In this document: piece after piece, positions 24,926 through 32,024 of the stretch
Numbering within the stretch: position 1 is the stretch's first letter
Layout: every line of letters starts with the position of its first letter
From: Clostridiaceae bacterium
GTDB taxonomy: Bacteria > Bacillota > Clostridia > Lachnospirales > Lachnospiraceae
Reading direction: 5' to 3'
Assembly: GCA_910575585.1 (NCBI GenBank)
Contig: CAJTGF010000001.1
Span: 358,006 to 422,005, forward strand
DNA length: 64,000 bases
Translations under genes and position numbers: made by a program
The notes under the pieces: model-generated
Databases searched by the model: none
The model's input: only the letters and a program-made list of their open reading frames with translations
Told to the model about the DNA's origin: nothing

Positions 24926-25720
24926 ATGGCAATGGAGATTACAAACAATTACAGAAGTTATGTAGCGCAGGGTATGGCGGGAAACTCTGCTGCAGGCAGC
25001 ACGAAAAAGAAGGAAACAGAAAAAACACAGGAGACGGCAGAAAACAGTAAATCCAAGAAGACAGCAGAGTATGCGAATGAACTGGCCAAACTTGTTCCAA
25101 GCGTAGATTTTAAGGTTGGAAATGTCTGCTCATCAGCCAAAAGTGGCAAGTCACTGACCGTCAATCCCCAACTTTTGGAAAAAATGCAGAATGATCCCGA
25201 AAAAGCAAAGGATATGGAAGACATGATAAAAGGCGTTGAGTCTATGTCTAGATTGGCAGAAGGCATGGCGAAAGCCACTGGCTGGACTATAGTGTATCAG
25301 CACAGTTATATTGATGAGAACGGAAAATATCATTGCAGAATGCAAACCAGAAACGATGGTATGTTAAAAATGAGTGCTAAGATGCGGGAAGAAAGGAAGA
25401 AAATTTCTGAGAAACTGTTTGAAAAGACAAAAGAAAAGGCAGCAGAAAGGAAGGAAAAATTAGCGGAAACATTAGAAGAAAAGAAAACGGCAGAAGCAGA
25501 GGAAGTAACTGCGGAAAAGGCAGAGGGTGGATCAGCTTACAACAAGGCCGAACAGCTCATAAATGAAAAAATGGCTGCTTCCAATTCCAAAGATGGCACG
25601 ATTTATCTGAATGACACAGATATGAAAACAATCATCGAGGCTGCCCGGGAAGAGGATGCGGGCAAAACCACTGTGAAAGATCAGCCGCAGGTTGGCGCGG
25701 ATCTGGATTTGAAGATATAG
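24926..25720 (+). CDS. DUF6033-like protein with a coiled-coil region
   Basis: A 264-residue hydrophilic protein beginning MAMEITNNYRSYVAQGMAGN. The N-terminus looks like the clostridial DUF6033 family, from memory; the family function is unknown. Residues about 65-155 form a conserved-looking core ending YQHSYIDENGKYHC. Residues about 157-205 are a Lys/Glu-rich helix, probably coiled coil. AAGGAG precedes the ATG. It is probably mobile-element cargo. Confidence 0.6.
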   Translation: MAMEITNNYRSYVAQGMAGNSAAGSTKKKETEKTQETAENSKSKKTAEYANELAKLVPSVDFKVGNVCSSAKSGKSLTVNPQLLEKMQNDPEKAKDMEDMIKGVESMSRLAEGMAKATGWTIVYQHSYIDENGKYHCRMQTRNDGMLKMSAKMREERKKISEKLFEKTKEKAAERKEKLAETLEEKKTAEAEEVTAEKAEGGSAYNKAEQLINEKMAASNSKDGTIYLNDTDMKTIIEAAREEDAGKTTVKDQPQVGADLDLKI

Positions 25721-25799
25721 AGAGGCAATTCAGGGGATTTTTGCAGAAAGAAAGTGAATACCGGGCAGAAATGTGCCGGTCAGAGGGGAGGTGGCATGG

Positions 25800-26219
25800 A
25801 TGGCCAGGGGAAAGGAAAAGGTGCGGACCGGTTTTTACATCGAGAAGGAAGTGCTGGAGATGGCAGACAGTCTCCTGCCAGCCGCCAATGTGCGCTCCCG
25901 GAATGAGTTTGTCACGGAGCTACTGAAGTTCTACTGCGGCTATCTGAATTCCGGAAAGGCCGAAGACTATCTGCTGCAGTCCCTGTCCTCCGTCCTGACC
26001 AGCACGGTGCAGGATACGGAGAACCGTCTGGCCCGGATGGACTTTAAGATCGCGGTGGAGTTTTCCATGCTGGCGCATATGATCGCTTACCATTCGGAGA
26101 GCCGGATTGATGAAAGTGTCTTCCGGAAGCTCCATGCAAAGTGCGTGGAGGAAGTGAGGCGTCTCAACGGCGCGGTGGAACTGAATGACGCATACAAGTA
26201 TCAGAAACGTGAAAACTAA
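25800..26219 (+). CDS. Small RHH-like protein of a mobile element
   Basis: A 139-residue protein from ATG 25800, chosen because GGGGAGG lies 8 bases upstream. The N-terminal KVRTGFYIEKEVLEMADSLL and RSRNEFVTELLKFYCGYL suggest a ribbon-helix-helix-type DNA-binding region. The rest is helical. Such small proteins are common beside integrative elements in Lachnospiraceae. The function is not known. Confidence 0.6.
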   Translation: MARGKEKVRTGFYIEKEVLEMADSLLPAANVRSRNEFVTELLKFYCGYLNSGKAEDYLLQSLSSVLTSTVQDTENRLARMDFKIAVEFSMLAHMIAYHSESRIDESVFRKLHAKCVEEVRRLNGAVELNDAYKYQKREN

Positions 26220-26295
26220 AAGTAAAAAAGTTTATTGGTTTTGTATATGGACTGCCAGAACAGTTCCGTTTATGTTGGTTGAAAAAAGGAGTGAA

Positions 26296-26586
26296 ATGAA
26301 AATGGACAGAGAAGAAATCTATGAGATGGTGATTCGGGAGATGACAGAAACGGCAGTGCGCGAGCGCAATGAGCAGTCACCGGAGGAGCAGGAACTGCAG
26401 GACAAGGTGGCCAGACTGAGCAAGGAGATGCAGGAGAAGATCAAAGACCTGCCGGAGGATGTGAAAAAAGCCATCACGGATTATGTGGAGGCGACGCTGC
26501 TGGCGGCGGATCACGACTGCCTATATCTGTATGTGCAGGGAGCAAAGGACTGCGTGGCGCTGCTGAAGAAGCTGGGTGTGCTGTAA
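26296..26586 (+). CDS. Small DUF6809-like protein
   Basis: A 96-residue acidic helical protein starting MKMDREEIYEMVI. The end, YLYVQGAKDCVALLKKLGVL, is like that of the DUF6809 family, as I recall it. GGAGTGAA precedes the ATG. It follows the RHH-like gene and precedes a PIN toxin. The function is unknown. Confidence 0.6.
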   Translation: MKMDREEIYEMVIREMTETAVRERNEQSPEEQELQDKVARLSKEMQEKIKDLPEDVKKAITDYVEATLLAADHDCLYLYVQGAKDCVALLKKLGVL

Positions 26587-26647
26587 CAGGAAAAGGAAAG
26601 TACGCTGTCTGTCCTTGCAATGATGATAAATTAAAAAATACAGGGAA

Positions 26648-26675
26648 TGACTTTTTAGGTGTTTCATGGTAGAAT
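26648..26675 (+). promoter_or_regulatory. Possible promoter of the PIN toxin gene
   Basis: TGACTT (26648-26653), 16 bp, TAGAAT (26670-26675), 24 bases ahead of the toxin ATG. Both boxes are imperfect, so this is a tentative call. Confidence 0.4.
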
Positions 26676-26699
26676 AGAATAAAAGACGGGAGGCATGCG

Positions 26700-27203
26700 A
26701 TGCGTAAATTGAAGGTTTATCTGGACACCTCAGTGGTCAGCTACCTATATCAACTGGATACACCGGAAAAAATGAAAGATACACTGGAATTGTGGGAGCT
26801 ATTCAGACAGGGACGCTATGAAGTGTACATCTCTGATATCGTGCTGAATGAGATCAGCGGGTGCATCCAGGAAAAGCTGGATATCCTCCTTGGCTATCTG
26901 AAACAGATCCAGTACCATCTGTTCTACACGGATGAGGATACGGTGGAGCTGGCAGAGAAATTCATTGATTTTGGTATCCTGAAGAAAAAGAGCTTTGACG
27001 ACTGCAGGCATATCGCTGCAGCGATCCTGGCCGGATGTGATATCATTACATCCTGGAACTTTAAACATATCGTAAATGTAAAGACAGTGCGGGGAGTCAA
27101 GACCATCACGACACTGGAAGGTTACAAGGATCTGTTGATCTATCCGCCCTCTGTGCTGCTGGAAGGAGATGATGAGGATGATGACGAAACCGATAGTGAG
27201 TAA
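26700..27203 (+). CDS. PIN-domain protein, toxin of a toxin-antitoxin pair
   Basis: A 167-residue PIN-fold RNase-like protein. The N-terminal KVYLDTSVVSYLY holds the first catalytic Asp, YISDIVLNEI an acidic position, KKKSFDDCRHIAAAILAGCD the third, and the family ending IITSWNFKHIV is clear. The C-terminus is extremely acidic (EGDDEDDDETDSE). The small downstream gene overlaps it by 26 bases, which suggests a toxin-first TA operon. The predicted activity is RNA cleavage, inferred from the family. Confidence 0.8.
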   Translation: MRKLKVYLDTSVVSYLYQLDTPEKMKDTLELWELFRQGRYEVYISDIVLNEISGCIQEKLDILLGYLKQIQYHLFYTDEDTVELAEKFIDFGILKKKSFDDCRHIAAAILAGCDIITSWNFKHIVNVKTVRGVKTITTLEGYKDLLIYPPSVLLEGDDEDDDETDSE

Positions 27204-27354
27204 GGATTTTAATCTGGAGGATATTCGGAAGATCCGGGAATATAATTCTCTGCGCCATGTCCAGATGACTCCAAAAGAGATCATTGAGGACACCAGACAG
27301 GGAGCGGACATGGTTCTGGAGAAGCTTCAGAAAAGTGAAAAGATGAGTGTTTAA
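27178..27354 (+). CDS. Small antitoxin-like protein paired with the PIN gene
   Basis: A 58-residue protein (MMTKPIVSKDFNLEDIRKIR...). The start at 27178 is preferred because AGGAG lies 9 bases upstream; ATG 27169 and 27181 are alternatives. It contains LEDIRKIREYN and MTPKEIIEDTRQGADMVLEK, like short partners that follow PIN toxins of this kind. A terminator follows. Confidence 0.65.
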   Translation: MMTKPIVSKDFNLEDIRKIREYNSLRHVQMTPKEIIEDTRQGADMVLEKLQKSEKMSV

Positions 27355-27364
27355 TGGAAGGCAG

Positions 27365-27393
27365 AAAAGGTGGTCAGGGATGATCACCTTTTT
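27365..27393 (+). terminator. Terminator of the PIN toxin-antitoxin operon
   Basis: AAAAGGTGGTCA (27365-27376) pairs with TGATCACCTTTT (27381-27392, one mismatch), followed by T. It lies 10 bases past the antitoxin stop. Confidence 0.8.
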
Positions 27394-27519
27394 CGCCAAT
27401 CTAATAAATGAATTTATATATTCCTGATACTGCGATATATAGTTGTTAAATTCTAGATTATGAAGATTGGCAAACGAAAAAACAACCCAAATTTCTTCAA
27501 ATAAAACAATATGGTAATG

Positions 27520-27759
27520 ATGAGGAAACCTAGGATTTTTGTTAGCTCTACTATTTATGATTTTAAAGATTTAAGATCCGCATTAAAAAAATATATTGAA
27601 AAAGAAATTTTGTTAGATGAGGAGTTACGAGATAAAGGAGAAGGGATTGAAACGATTACAAAGCAATCAAGTACTATAATAAAAAATTCAGAATTGATTT
27701 TTAATTTTATAGAGGAGAGCGGTTCTGACAGTCTAATTACTGGCTGGATGGAACACTAG
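27520..27759 (+). pseudogene. Fragment of a DUF4062-domain protein
   Basis: An 80-codon frame beginning MRKPRIFVSSTIYDFKDLRS, the hallmark N-terminus of DUF4062 proteins, which are usually several hundred residues long. After about 25 residues the sequence no longer follows the family (KYIEKEILLDEELRDKGEGI...) and stops. An internal deletion of a larger, possibly defence-related gene is likely. It lies immediately left of the invertible promoter. Confidence 0.65.
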
Positions 27760-27842
27760 GATTCGTGTGTAAAATGTATGGATGGTTTGGCTTTTTACGG
27801 ACTTCCACCCACGAAAACAGAAAATGGAGCCGCAGTCTATTA

Positions 27843-27881
27843 AAAAAGTGTCGCTTAATAACTAGTTAAGCGACACTTTTT
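27843..27881. repeat. Left inverted-repeat recombination site (IRL)
   Basis: A 39-bp near-perfect palindrome. The core is arm GTCGCTTAA (27850-27858), 7-bp asymmetric spacer TAACTAG, arm TTAAGCGAC (27866-27874). It extends outward to AAAAAGT and ACTTTTT. The 25-bp core 27850-27874 recurs exactly, in inverse orientation, at 28059-28083. Inverted arms around a short asymmetric spacer are the classic layout of a tyrosine-recombinase crossover site. Read leftward, it also forms a strong stem followed by six T, an intrinsic terminator. Confidence 0.88.
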
Positions 27882-27924
27882 ATTTATACGATCCTAGAAA
27901 CATCATTTTTCTATAACGAGTCTG

Positions 27925-27953
27925 ATTATATCATCATTTTTCATAGGTGTCAA
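27925..27953 (-). promoter_or_regulatory. Perfect sigma-A promoter inside the invertible segment, facing left
   Basis: On the minus strand, TTGACA (27953-27948), a 17-bp spacer and TATAAT (27930-27925) preceded by TGA (extended -10). Nothing on the minus strand downstream of it is a gene; transcripts would run into the terminator-like IRL within about 50-80 bases. Confidence 0.88.
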
Positions 27954-28058
27954 CTGGGTGGAATTGTCATTTTGTCTGGAAAATTATAATTATTATCTGA
28001 AACTTTACGCATATATATAGATTTTACTGTCTTTTTTAATTGAAAAAAGATAAAAAAT

Positions 28059-28083
28059 GTCGCTTAACTAGTTATTAAGCGAC
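28059..28083. repeat. Right inverted-repeat recombination site (IRR)
   Basis: The exact reverse complement of 27850-27874: arms GTCGCTTAA and TTAAGCGAC around spacer CTAGTTA. The inner flank ATAAAAAAT resembles the inner flank of IRL; the outer flank (CAGTTTACAACTG) does not and has no T-run. It ends 26 bases before the first gene of the locus. Confidence 0.88.
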
Positions 28084-28109
28084 CAGTTTACAACTGATCT
28101 TTAAGGGAG

Positions 28110-28613
28110 ATGAGGAATATCTGGTATCTTCTGAAGTGTCCTGAGGGCAATGAGACAGATTTTATGGATAAATGTCTTAAAATCATAGATTCGGAAGAAA
28201 TGGAAGAGATGTTGTGTTTTCAGTATCAGCGTATGATACGTTACGGCGGAACGTGGCATCTGGAAAAACGGATCGCTCTGCCGGGGTGTATTTTTGTAGC
28301 TGCTGCTGATGTGCCAAGGAAAAGAAAGCAGCAGAGGAGTTCTAATAGAAATGATAAAGTCTTTGTGACTCCCTGTGAGTTTCCGTATCTGAAGGAGTTG
28401 TGTGACAGTGGCTCCCTTATTGAGCTATCCAAGGGAGTGATAAAGAACGGGACTACTGTTGTGACCAGCGGGCCGCTGAAAGGCCGGGAGTCTCTCATAC
28501 GGAAAATCGACCGACATAAAAGGACGGCGGAGATTGAGATTCCCTTTGGCAGCGGTAAAAAGCAGATAACGATAGGGCTGGAGATTTATGAGAAAGAGAT
28601 ATCTGGAGTGTAA
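28110..28613 (+). CDS. NusG-like transcription antiterminator (LoaP/UpxY type), first copy
   Basis: A 167-residue NusG paralogue. The N-terminal NGN domain shows MRNIWYLLKCPEG and LEKRIALPGCIFVAA (the LFPGYVF-like strand). A KOW region lies at GTTVVTSGPLKGRESLIRKI. Specialised NusG paralogues ride RNA polymerase across long operons for polysaccharides or antibiotics and suppress termination. This one is the first gene after the invertible promoter, so it would be produced only when the switch is ON. The start at 28110 has AAGGGAG very close upstream, an unusual spacing. Confidence 0.8.
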   Translation: MRNIWYLLKCPEGNETDFMDKCLKIIDSEEMEEMLCFQYQRMIRYGGTWHLEKRIALPGCIFVAAADVPRKRKQQRSSNRNDKVFVTPCEFPYLKELCDSGSLIELSKGVIKNGTTVVTSGPLKGRESLIRKIDRHKRTAEIEIPFGSGKKQITIGLEIYEKEISGV

Positions 28614-28844
28614 AAAATTCGCGCCACAAAGGATCCAGGGATCTTAAGCATATTCTTGGATTTATCAGGATTGAGGACAGGATCGCTGAAGCATTGGCAC
28701 AGGGATCAGGTTTTCATGGTCATATTGGCAGAGCAGGGCTGCAGTGGGATCTATGGCTGCGGGATGGCGAAGCCTGCCCTAAAATGCGGGGGTATGAGTA
28801 TGGGGGACGCCATGGGACCGGAATAACAGAGTGGAGGGCTGAAA
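28614..28844 (+). other. Structured leader between the two NusG-like genes
   Basis: A 231-base spacer with no gene and several GC-rich complementary segments, for example AGGGC (near 28735) against GCCCT (near 28778), and GGCTGC repeats. LoaP-type factors recognise RNA hairpins in the leaders of their operons, so this may be the loading site. I see no convincing promoter here. Confidence 0.4.
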
Positions 28845-29363
28845 ATGTGGTATGTCATACAGACTCTTAGCGGGCAGGAAGAGAGAACTGCTGATATGAT
28901 CAGGAAGATGATCTCTCAGGATTGTATTAAGGAATGTTTTGTTCCGAAAAGGGAGAGACTGAAAAAGTTTCATGGAAGCTGGAATAAGGTAGAGGAAGTA
29001 TTGTTTCAGGGTTATGTATTTTTGATCTCGGAAAGACCGAAGGAATCGTATGAGAAATTGAAACAGGTCCCCAAATTAACAAAGGTGCTTGGGAGAGAGA
29101 CGGATTACTTTCTTGCATTGGGTGAACAAGAAAAGCGACTTGTTGAGGGTATTGGAGATCAGGAACATAAAACCACTTTATCCCAAATAGTGGCAGGGCA
29201 AGAAAAGAAAATACAGGTAGTTGATGGGCCTTTGAAAGGTTATGTGGGCAATATTGTAAAAACGGATCTCCATAAGAGGGAAGTGATGATAGCAGTGGAG
29301 TTTATGGGAAGAAAGATGGAGCTGAAAATGGGGATTGAGATGGTGGAAATGGGTGAGAAATAG
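28845..29363 (+). CDS. NusG-like transcription antiterminator (LoaP type), second copy
   Basis: A 172-residue NusG paralogue with the canonical start MWYVIQTLSGQEERTADMI. The NGN strand is EEVLFQGYVFLISE, and the C-terminal KOW domain includes IQVVDGPLKGYVGNIVKTDL. It fits LoaP better than the first copy. It leads the long co-directional polysaccharide operon (about 34 kb) and probably keeps polymerase from stopping within it. A GGAGGGCTG site precedes the ATG. Confidence 0.88.
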   Translation: MWYVIQTLSGQEERTADMIRKMISQDCIKECFVPKRERLKKFHGSWNKVEEVLFQGYVFLISERPKESYEKLKQVPKLTKVLGRETDYFLALGEQEKRLVEGIGDQEHKTTLSQIVAGQEKKIQVVDGPLKGYVGNIVKTDLHKREVMIAVEFMGRKMELKMGIEMVEMGEK

Positions 29364-29411
29364 AAAATTGATGGTTGAATATCACGAATGAAAAAGAGGA
29401 AGGAGATCAGC

Positions 29412-30083
29412 ATGAATTATTTAGTAGTCGTTGCCCACCCTGATGATGAAGTATTGGGGGCAGGGGCAACAATCCATAAACTGATCACAGAGGGGGAAAA
29501 AGTAGCTGTGGCAATCCTTGTTGGAAAGGCGGATGCCAGAGCAAATATCTCATCAACTTTATTAGACGATGAAGCGGAGGCCATGGGCATCATGGGCGTG
29601 GAAAAAGTATATCATGCTGATTTTCCGAATATCAGATTAAATACGGTGCCTCATCTCGATCTAGTCCAGTTCATCGAGTCCTGCATTATAGATTGGCAAG
29701 CTGAGGCGATCATCACACACCATCCAAGTGATGCAAATATTGACCATCACGAGACTGGAAAAGCCGTCAATGCCGCATGCCGTCTGTTCCAGAGAACAGA
29801 TGGCGTGCCGAAATTGGAGGAATTGCTCTACATGGAAGTTCCTTCTAGTACGGAATGGAGTTTGAATACCGCCGAAAACCGTTTTGTTCCTAATACATTT
29901 ATTGAGATCGGCGAAGACGGTGTAAAGGTAAAGATGAAGGCTTTGGCTGCTTACAAGGGTGTCATGAGACCGTTTCCCCATCCGAGATCGGAAAGGGCGA
30001 TAGAAGGCTTGGCAGCATATCGGGGAGTGCAGTCTGGTCGTGAATACGCAGAGGCTTTTGAGAGTGTGTTTCGATGTGGATAA
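29412..30083 (+). CDS. PIG-L family sugar deacetylase
   Basis: A 223-residue zinc-dependent de-N-acetylase of the PIG-L/LmbE family. VVVAHPDDEVLG (residues about 5-16) is the metal-binding signature; ITHHPSDANIDHHETG holds the second His motif. Family members remove N-acetyl from GlcNAc-type sugars or conjugates. The start at 29412 follows AAGGAG, whereas the frame opens at 29388. It is paired with the LpxD-like acyltransferase 9 bases downstream, suggesting deacetylation then re-acylation of an amino sugar. Confidence 0.88.
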   Translation: MNYLVVVAHPDDEVLGAGATIHKLITEGEKVAVAILVGKADARANISSTLLDDEAEAMGIMGVEKVYHADFPNIRLNTVPHLDLVQFIESCIIDWQAEAIITHHPSDANIDHHETGKAVNAACRLFQRTDGVPKLEELLYMEVPSSTEWSLNTAENRFVPNTFIEIGEDGVKVKMKALAAYKGVMRPFPHPRSERAIEGLAAYRGVQSGREYAEAFESVFRCG

Positions 30084-30092
30084 GGAGTTTTT

Positions 30093-30998
30093 ATGGATTA
30101 TTTTCGTGTCAATGTCAGTACATATGATAGTTCGAAGGAATTTGTGGTCACCCGCCCGGCTTCTATGAACAATCCAAAAGATCATTCTGTGATGTTTATC
30201 CAGAAAAAATATCTGAGCAATGCTAGTAAATTCGCAACGGTTTTTGGCTGTCTGATATTCTGGCCTGATGGTGTCGAAGTGCCAGTGGATATTTCTAGCA
30301 AACATGCTGTCTGTATTTGCAAAGATCCCCACATTGAGTTTTGCCGCTTCTTTAAGGAGCATGGCATCACAAATTACGTGCTGCCAGGAGAGATCGTTGA
30401 ACGAGATCATTATATAACATGTGGAAATGTTGAGATAGGTGAAGGGACAAAAGTATTTCCGTATGTGTATATCAATGGTAACGTGACAATAGGAAAGAAT
30501 TGTTATATTGGAGCGGGAACAAAAATTATCGGCAACGTGTATATAGGCGATGATGTGCTGATCAGGGAAAATGCAGTCATAGGGGCTGATGGCCTTACGA
30601 CAGATCGGGATGAAAACGGAGAGGCGGTCACAATGCCTCAATTTGGCGGTGTGATCATAGAGGATAATGTTCAGATCGGGGCTTCTGTGATCATAGAAAG
30701 AGGGGCTATTGACAATACGGTAATAAAATCCGGCTGCAAATTAGACAATGCTTGTTTTGTGGCGCACAATAACACGATCGGTAATAACGTATTTATGGTT
30801 GGTGAGAGCAGTACATTTGGAAGCGTCACGATCGGAGATAATACTTTGATCTCAGGAAACGCATCTATTCGGCAGGGATTGTCTGTGGGAAAAAATTGCA
30901 TTGTTGGAGTGGGCTCGATTGTCACAAGAAGCGTGAAGGATAAGACTACAGTTATGGGGAATCCGGCAAAAGCGATATTTTCCCCGGGGAGCAGGTAA
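30093..30998 (+). CDS. LpxD-like left-handed beta-helix acyltransferase
   Basis: A 301-residue protein with an N-terminal alpha/beta domain (residues 1-105) followed by hexapeptide repeats (VEIGEGTKVFPYVYINGNVT...) and a C-terminal VMGNPAKAIF loop. The two-domain layout and AHNNTIGNNVFMVGESS resemble UDP-3-O-acyl-glucosamine N-acyltransferase (LpxD). Gram-positive bacteria do not make lipid A, so it more likely N- or O-acylates a surface-glycan sugar. An ACP and acyl-activating genes follow, giving a plausible donor. The exact acyl group is unknown. Confidence 0.82.
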   Translation: MDYFRVNVSTYDSSKEFVVTRPASMNNPKDHSVMFIQKKYLSNASKFATVFGCLIFWPDGVEVPVDISSKHAVCICKDPHIEFCRFFKEHGITNYVLPGEIVERDHYITCGNVEIGEGTKVFPYVYINGNVTIGKNCYIGAGTKIIGNVYIGDDVLIRENAVIGADGLTTDRDENGEAVTMPQFGGVIIEDNVQIGASVIIERGAIDNTVIKSGCKLDNACFVAHNNTIGNNVFMVGESSTFGSVTIGDNTLISGNASIRQGLSVGKNCIVGVGSIVTRSVKDKTTVMGNPAKAIFSPGSR

Positions 30999-31003
30999 GG
31001 CAT

Positions 31004-31750
31004 ATGGGGCTTCTCAATAAAAAAATTTGTTTGATCACCGGCGCGGGAAAAGGGATAGGAAAGAAAACAGCAGAGCGGTTTGCGCAGGAAGGGGCTGTGG
31101 TCTATATTACAGACCGTTCAGAGAGAGAAATAAACGCTGCAGCGGAGAAAATAAGCAAAAATTATTGCGCAGAAGTCATCCCGCTGGTTTTTGACATAAC
31201 GGATGACCTTGAGGCCAAAAAGGCTATTCAAAGGATAAAAAAGGAAAGCGGTCGTCTTGATGTACTTGTAAACAATGCCGGAATTATGCGAGATAATGTG
31301 ATCGGCATGATAGGGAAGCAGTTGATGGCAGATGTGTTTGATGTCAATGTTTTTGCTGTTATCAATATGATCCAACTTGCCAATAAGCTGATGAGCCGCC
31401 AAAAATCTGGAAGTATCATCAACATATCAAGCATTGTAGGATTAGAGGGGGCGGCAGGACAACTTGTGTATGCTGCCTCGAAAGGAGCGGTAGCATCTTT
31501 AACGAAAGCAGCTTCCAAAGAACTTTCGCCCAATGGCATCAGAGTTAACGCGGTTGCTCCAGGTCTGATCAACACGGGATTATTGCAGGCTATTGGCGAC
31601 ACAAAAATTGTGGATAATCTTAAAAATGTCCGCATGGGAAGATTAGGCGAACCTATGGATGTTGCAAATGTGATCCTATTTTTAGCATCTGACCTTTCAG
31701 CATATGTTACTGGAGAAATAATAGGGATTGACGGAGAGGCTCAGGTATAA
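31004..31750 (+). CDS. SDR-family 3-oxoacyl-ACP reductase-like oxidoreductase
   Basis: A 248-residue classical short-chain dehydrogenase. TGAGKGIGK (residues 11-19) binds NAD(P), NNAGIMRDN is conserved, and Ser with YAASKGAVASLTKA gives the catalytic Tyr-x-x-x-Lys. It is very FabG-like. Located five bases after the acyltransferase and just before an ACP, it could reduce a keto or aldehyde group on an ACP-bound acyl intermediate. Housekeeping FabG is less likely given the context. Confidence 0.88.
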   Translation: MGLLNKKICLITGAGKGIGKKTAERFAQEGAVVYITDRSEREINAAAEKISKNYCAEVIPLVFDITDDLEAKKAIQRIKKESGRLDVLVNNAGIMRDNVIGMIGKQLMADVFDVNVFAVINMIQLANKLMSRQKSGSIINISSIVGLEGAAGQLVYAASKGAVASLTKAASKELSPNGIRVNAVAPGLINTGLLQAIGDTKIVDNLKNVRMGRLGEPMDVANVILFLASDLSAYVTGEIIGIDGEAQV

Positions 31751-31781
31751 GGATGGGGTAATATAAGAAAGGGAAAAGAAA

Positions 31782-32024
31782 ATGAATAATCTGGAAAAGT
31801 ATGACAAGGTATTTAAGGAGGTGCTTGAAGTTAGTGAGGATCAGTTGAAAGGACTTAAATATCAGGATATTGAAGCGTGGGATTCTGTAGGCCATATGGG
31901 TTTGATATCTGCCCTTGAAGATGCTTTTGATATCATGATGGATACGGATGACATCATTGATCTTAGTTCCTATGAAAAGGGCATGGAAATTCTTGCTAAA
32001 GACGATTACGGAGTTGAATTTTAA
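31782..32024 (+). CDS. Acyl carrier protein
   Basis: An 80-residue acidic helical carrier. The DSVGHM motif (residues about 35-40) holds the Ser that receives phosphopantetheine. It overlaps the start of the acyl-activating ligase by one base. This dedicated ACP probably carries the acyl group handled by the surrounding ligase, reductases, thioesterase and acyltransferase. Confidence 0.9.
   Translation: MNNLEKYDKVFKEVLEVSEDQLKGLKYQDIEAWDSVGHMGLISALEDAFDIMMDTDDIIDLSSYEKGMEILAKDDYGVEF

Larger units (their letters stand above)
27850..28083. other. Predicted invertible promoter segment (phase switch), OFF orientation
   Basis: A 234-bp segment bounded by exact 25-bp inverted repeats. It carries no ORF but a perfect vegetative promoter on the minus strand. 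It lies directly upstream of the NusG-type gene that opens the polysaccharide locus. Inversion would place -35 at 27980-27985 and -10 at 28003-28008 facing right, about 100 bases ahead of the first start codon. No intact invertase is in the window. Confidence 0.8.

Noticed and set aside
27964..27990. TTGTCA...TATAAT on the plus strand inside the invertible segment, pointing into the operon
   Set aside because: The spacer is only 15 bp, which makes a poor promoter compared with the perfect 17-bp one on the minus strand. It may give a low basal level at most.
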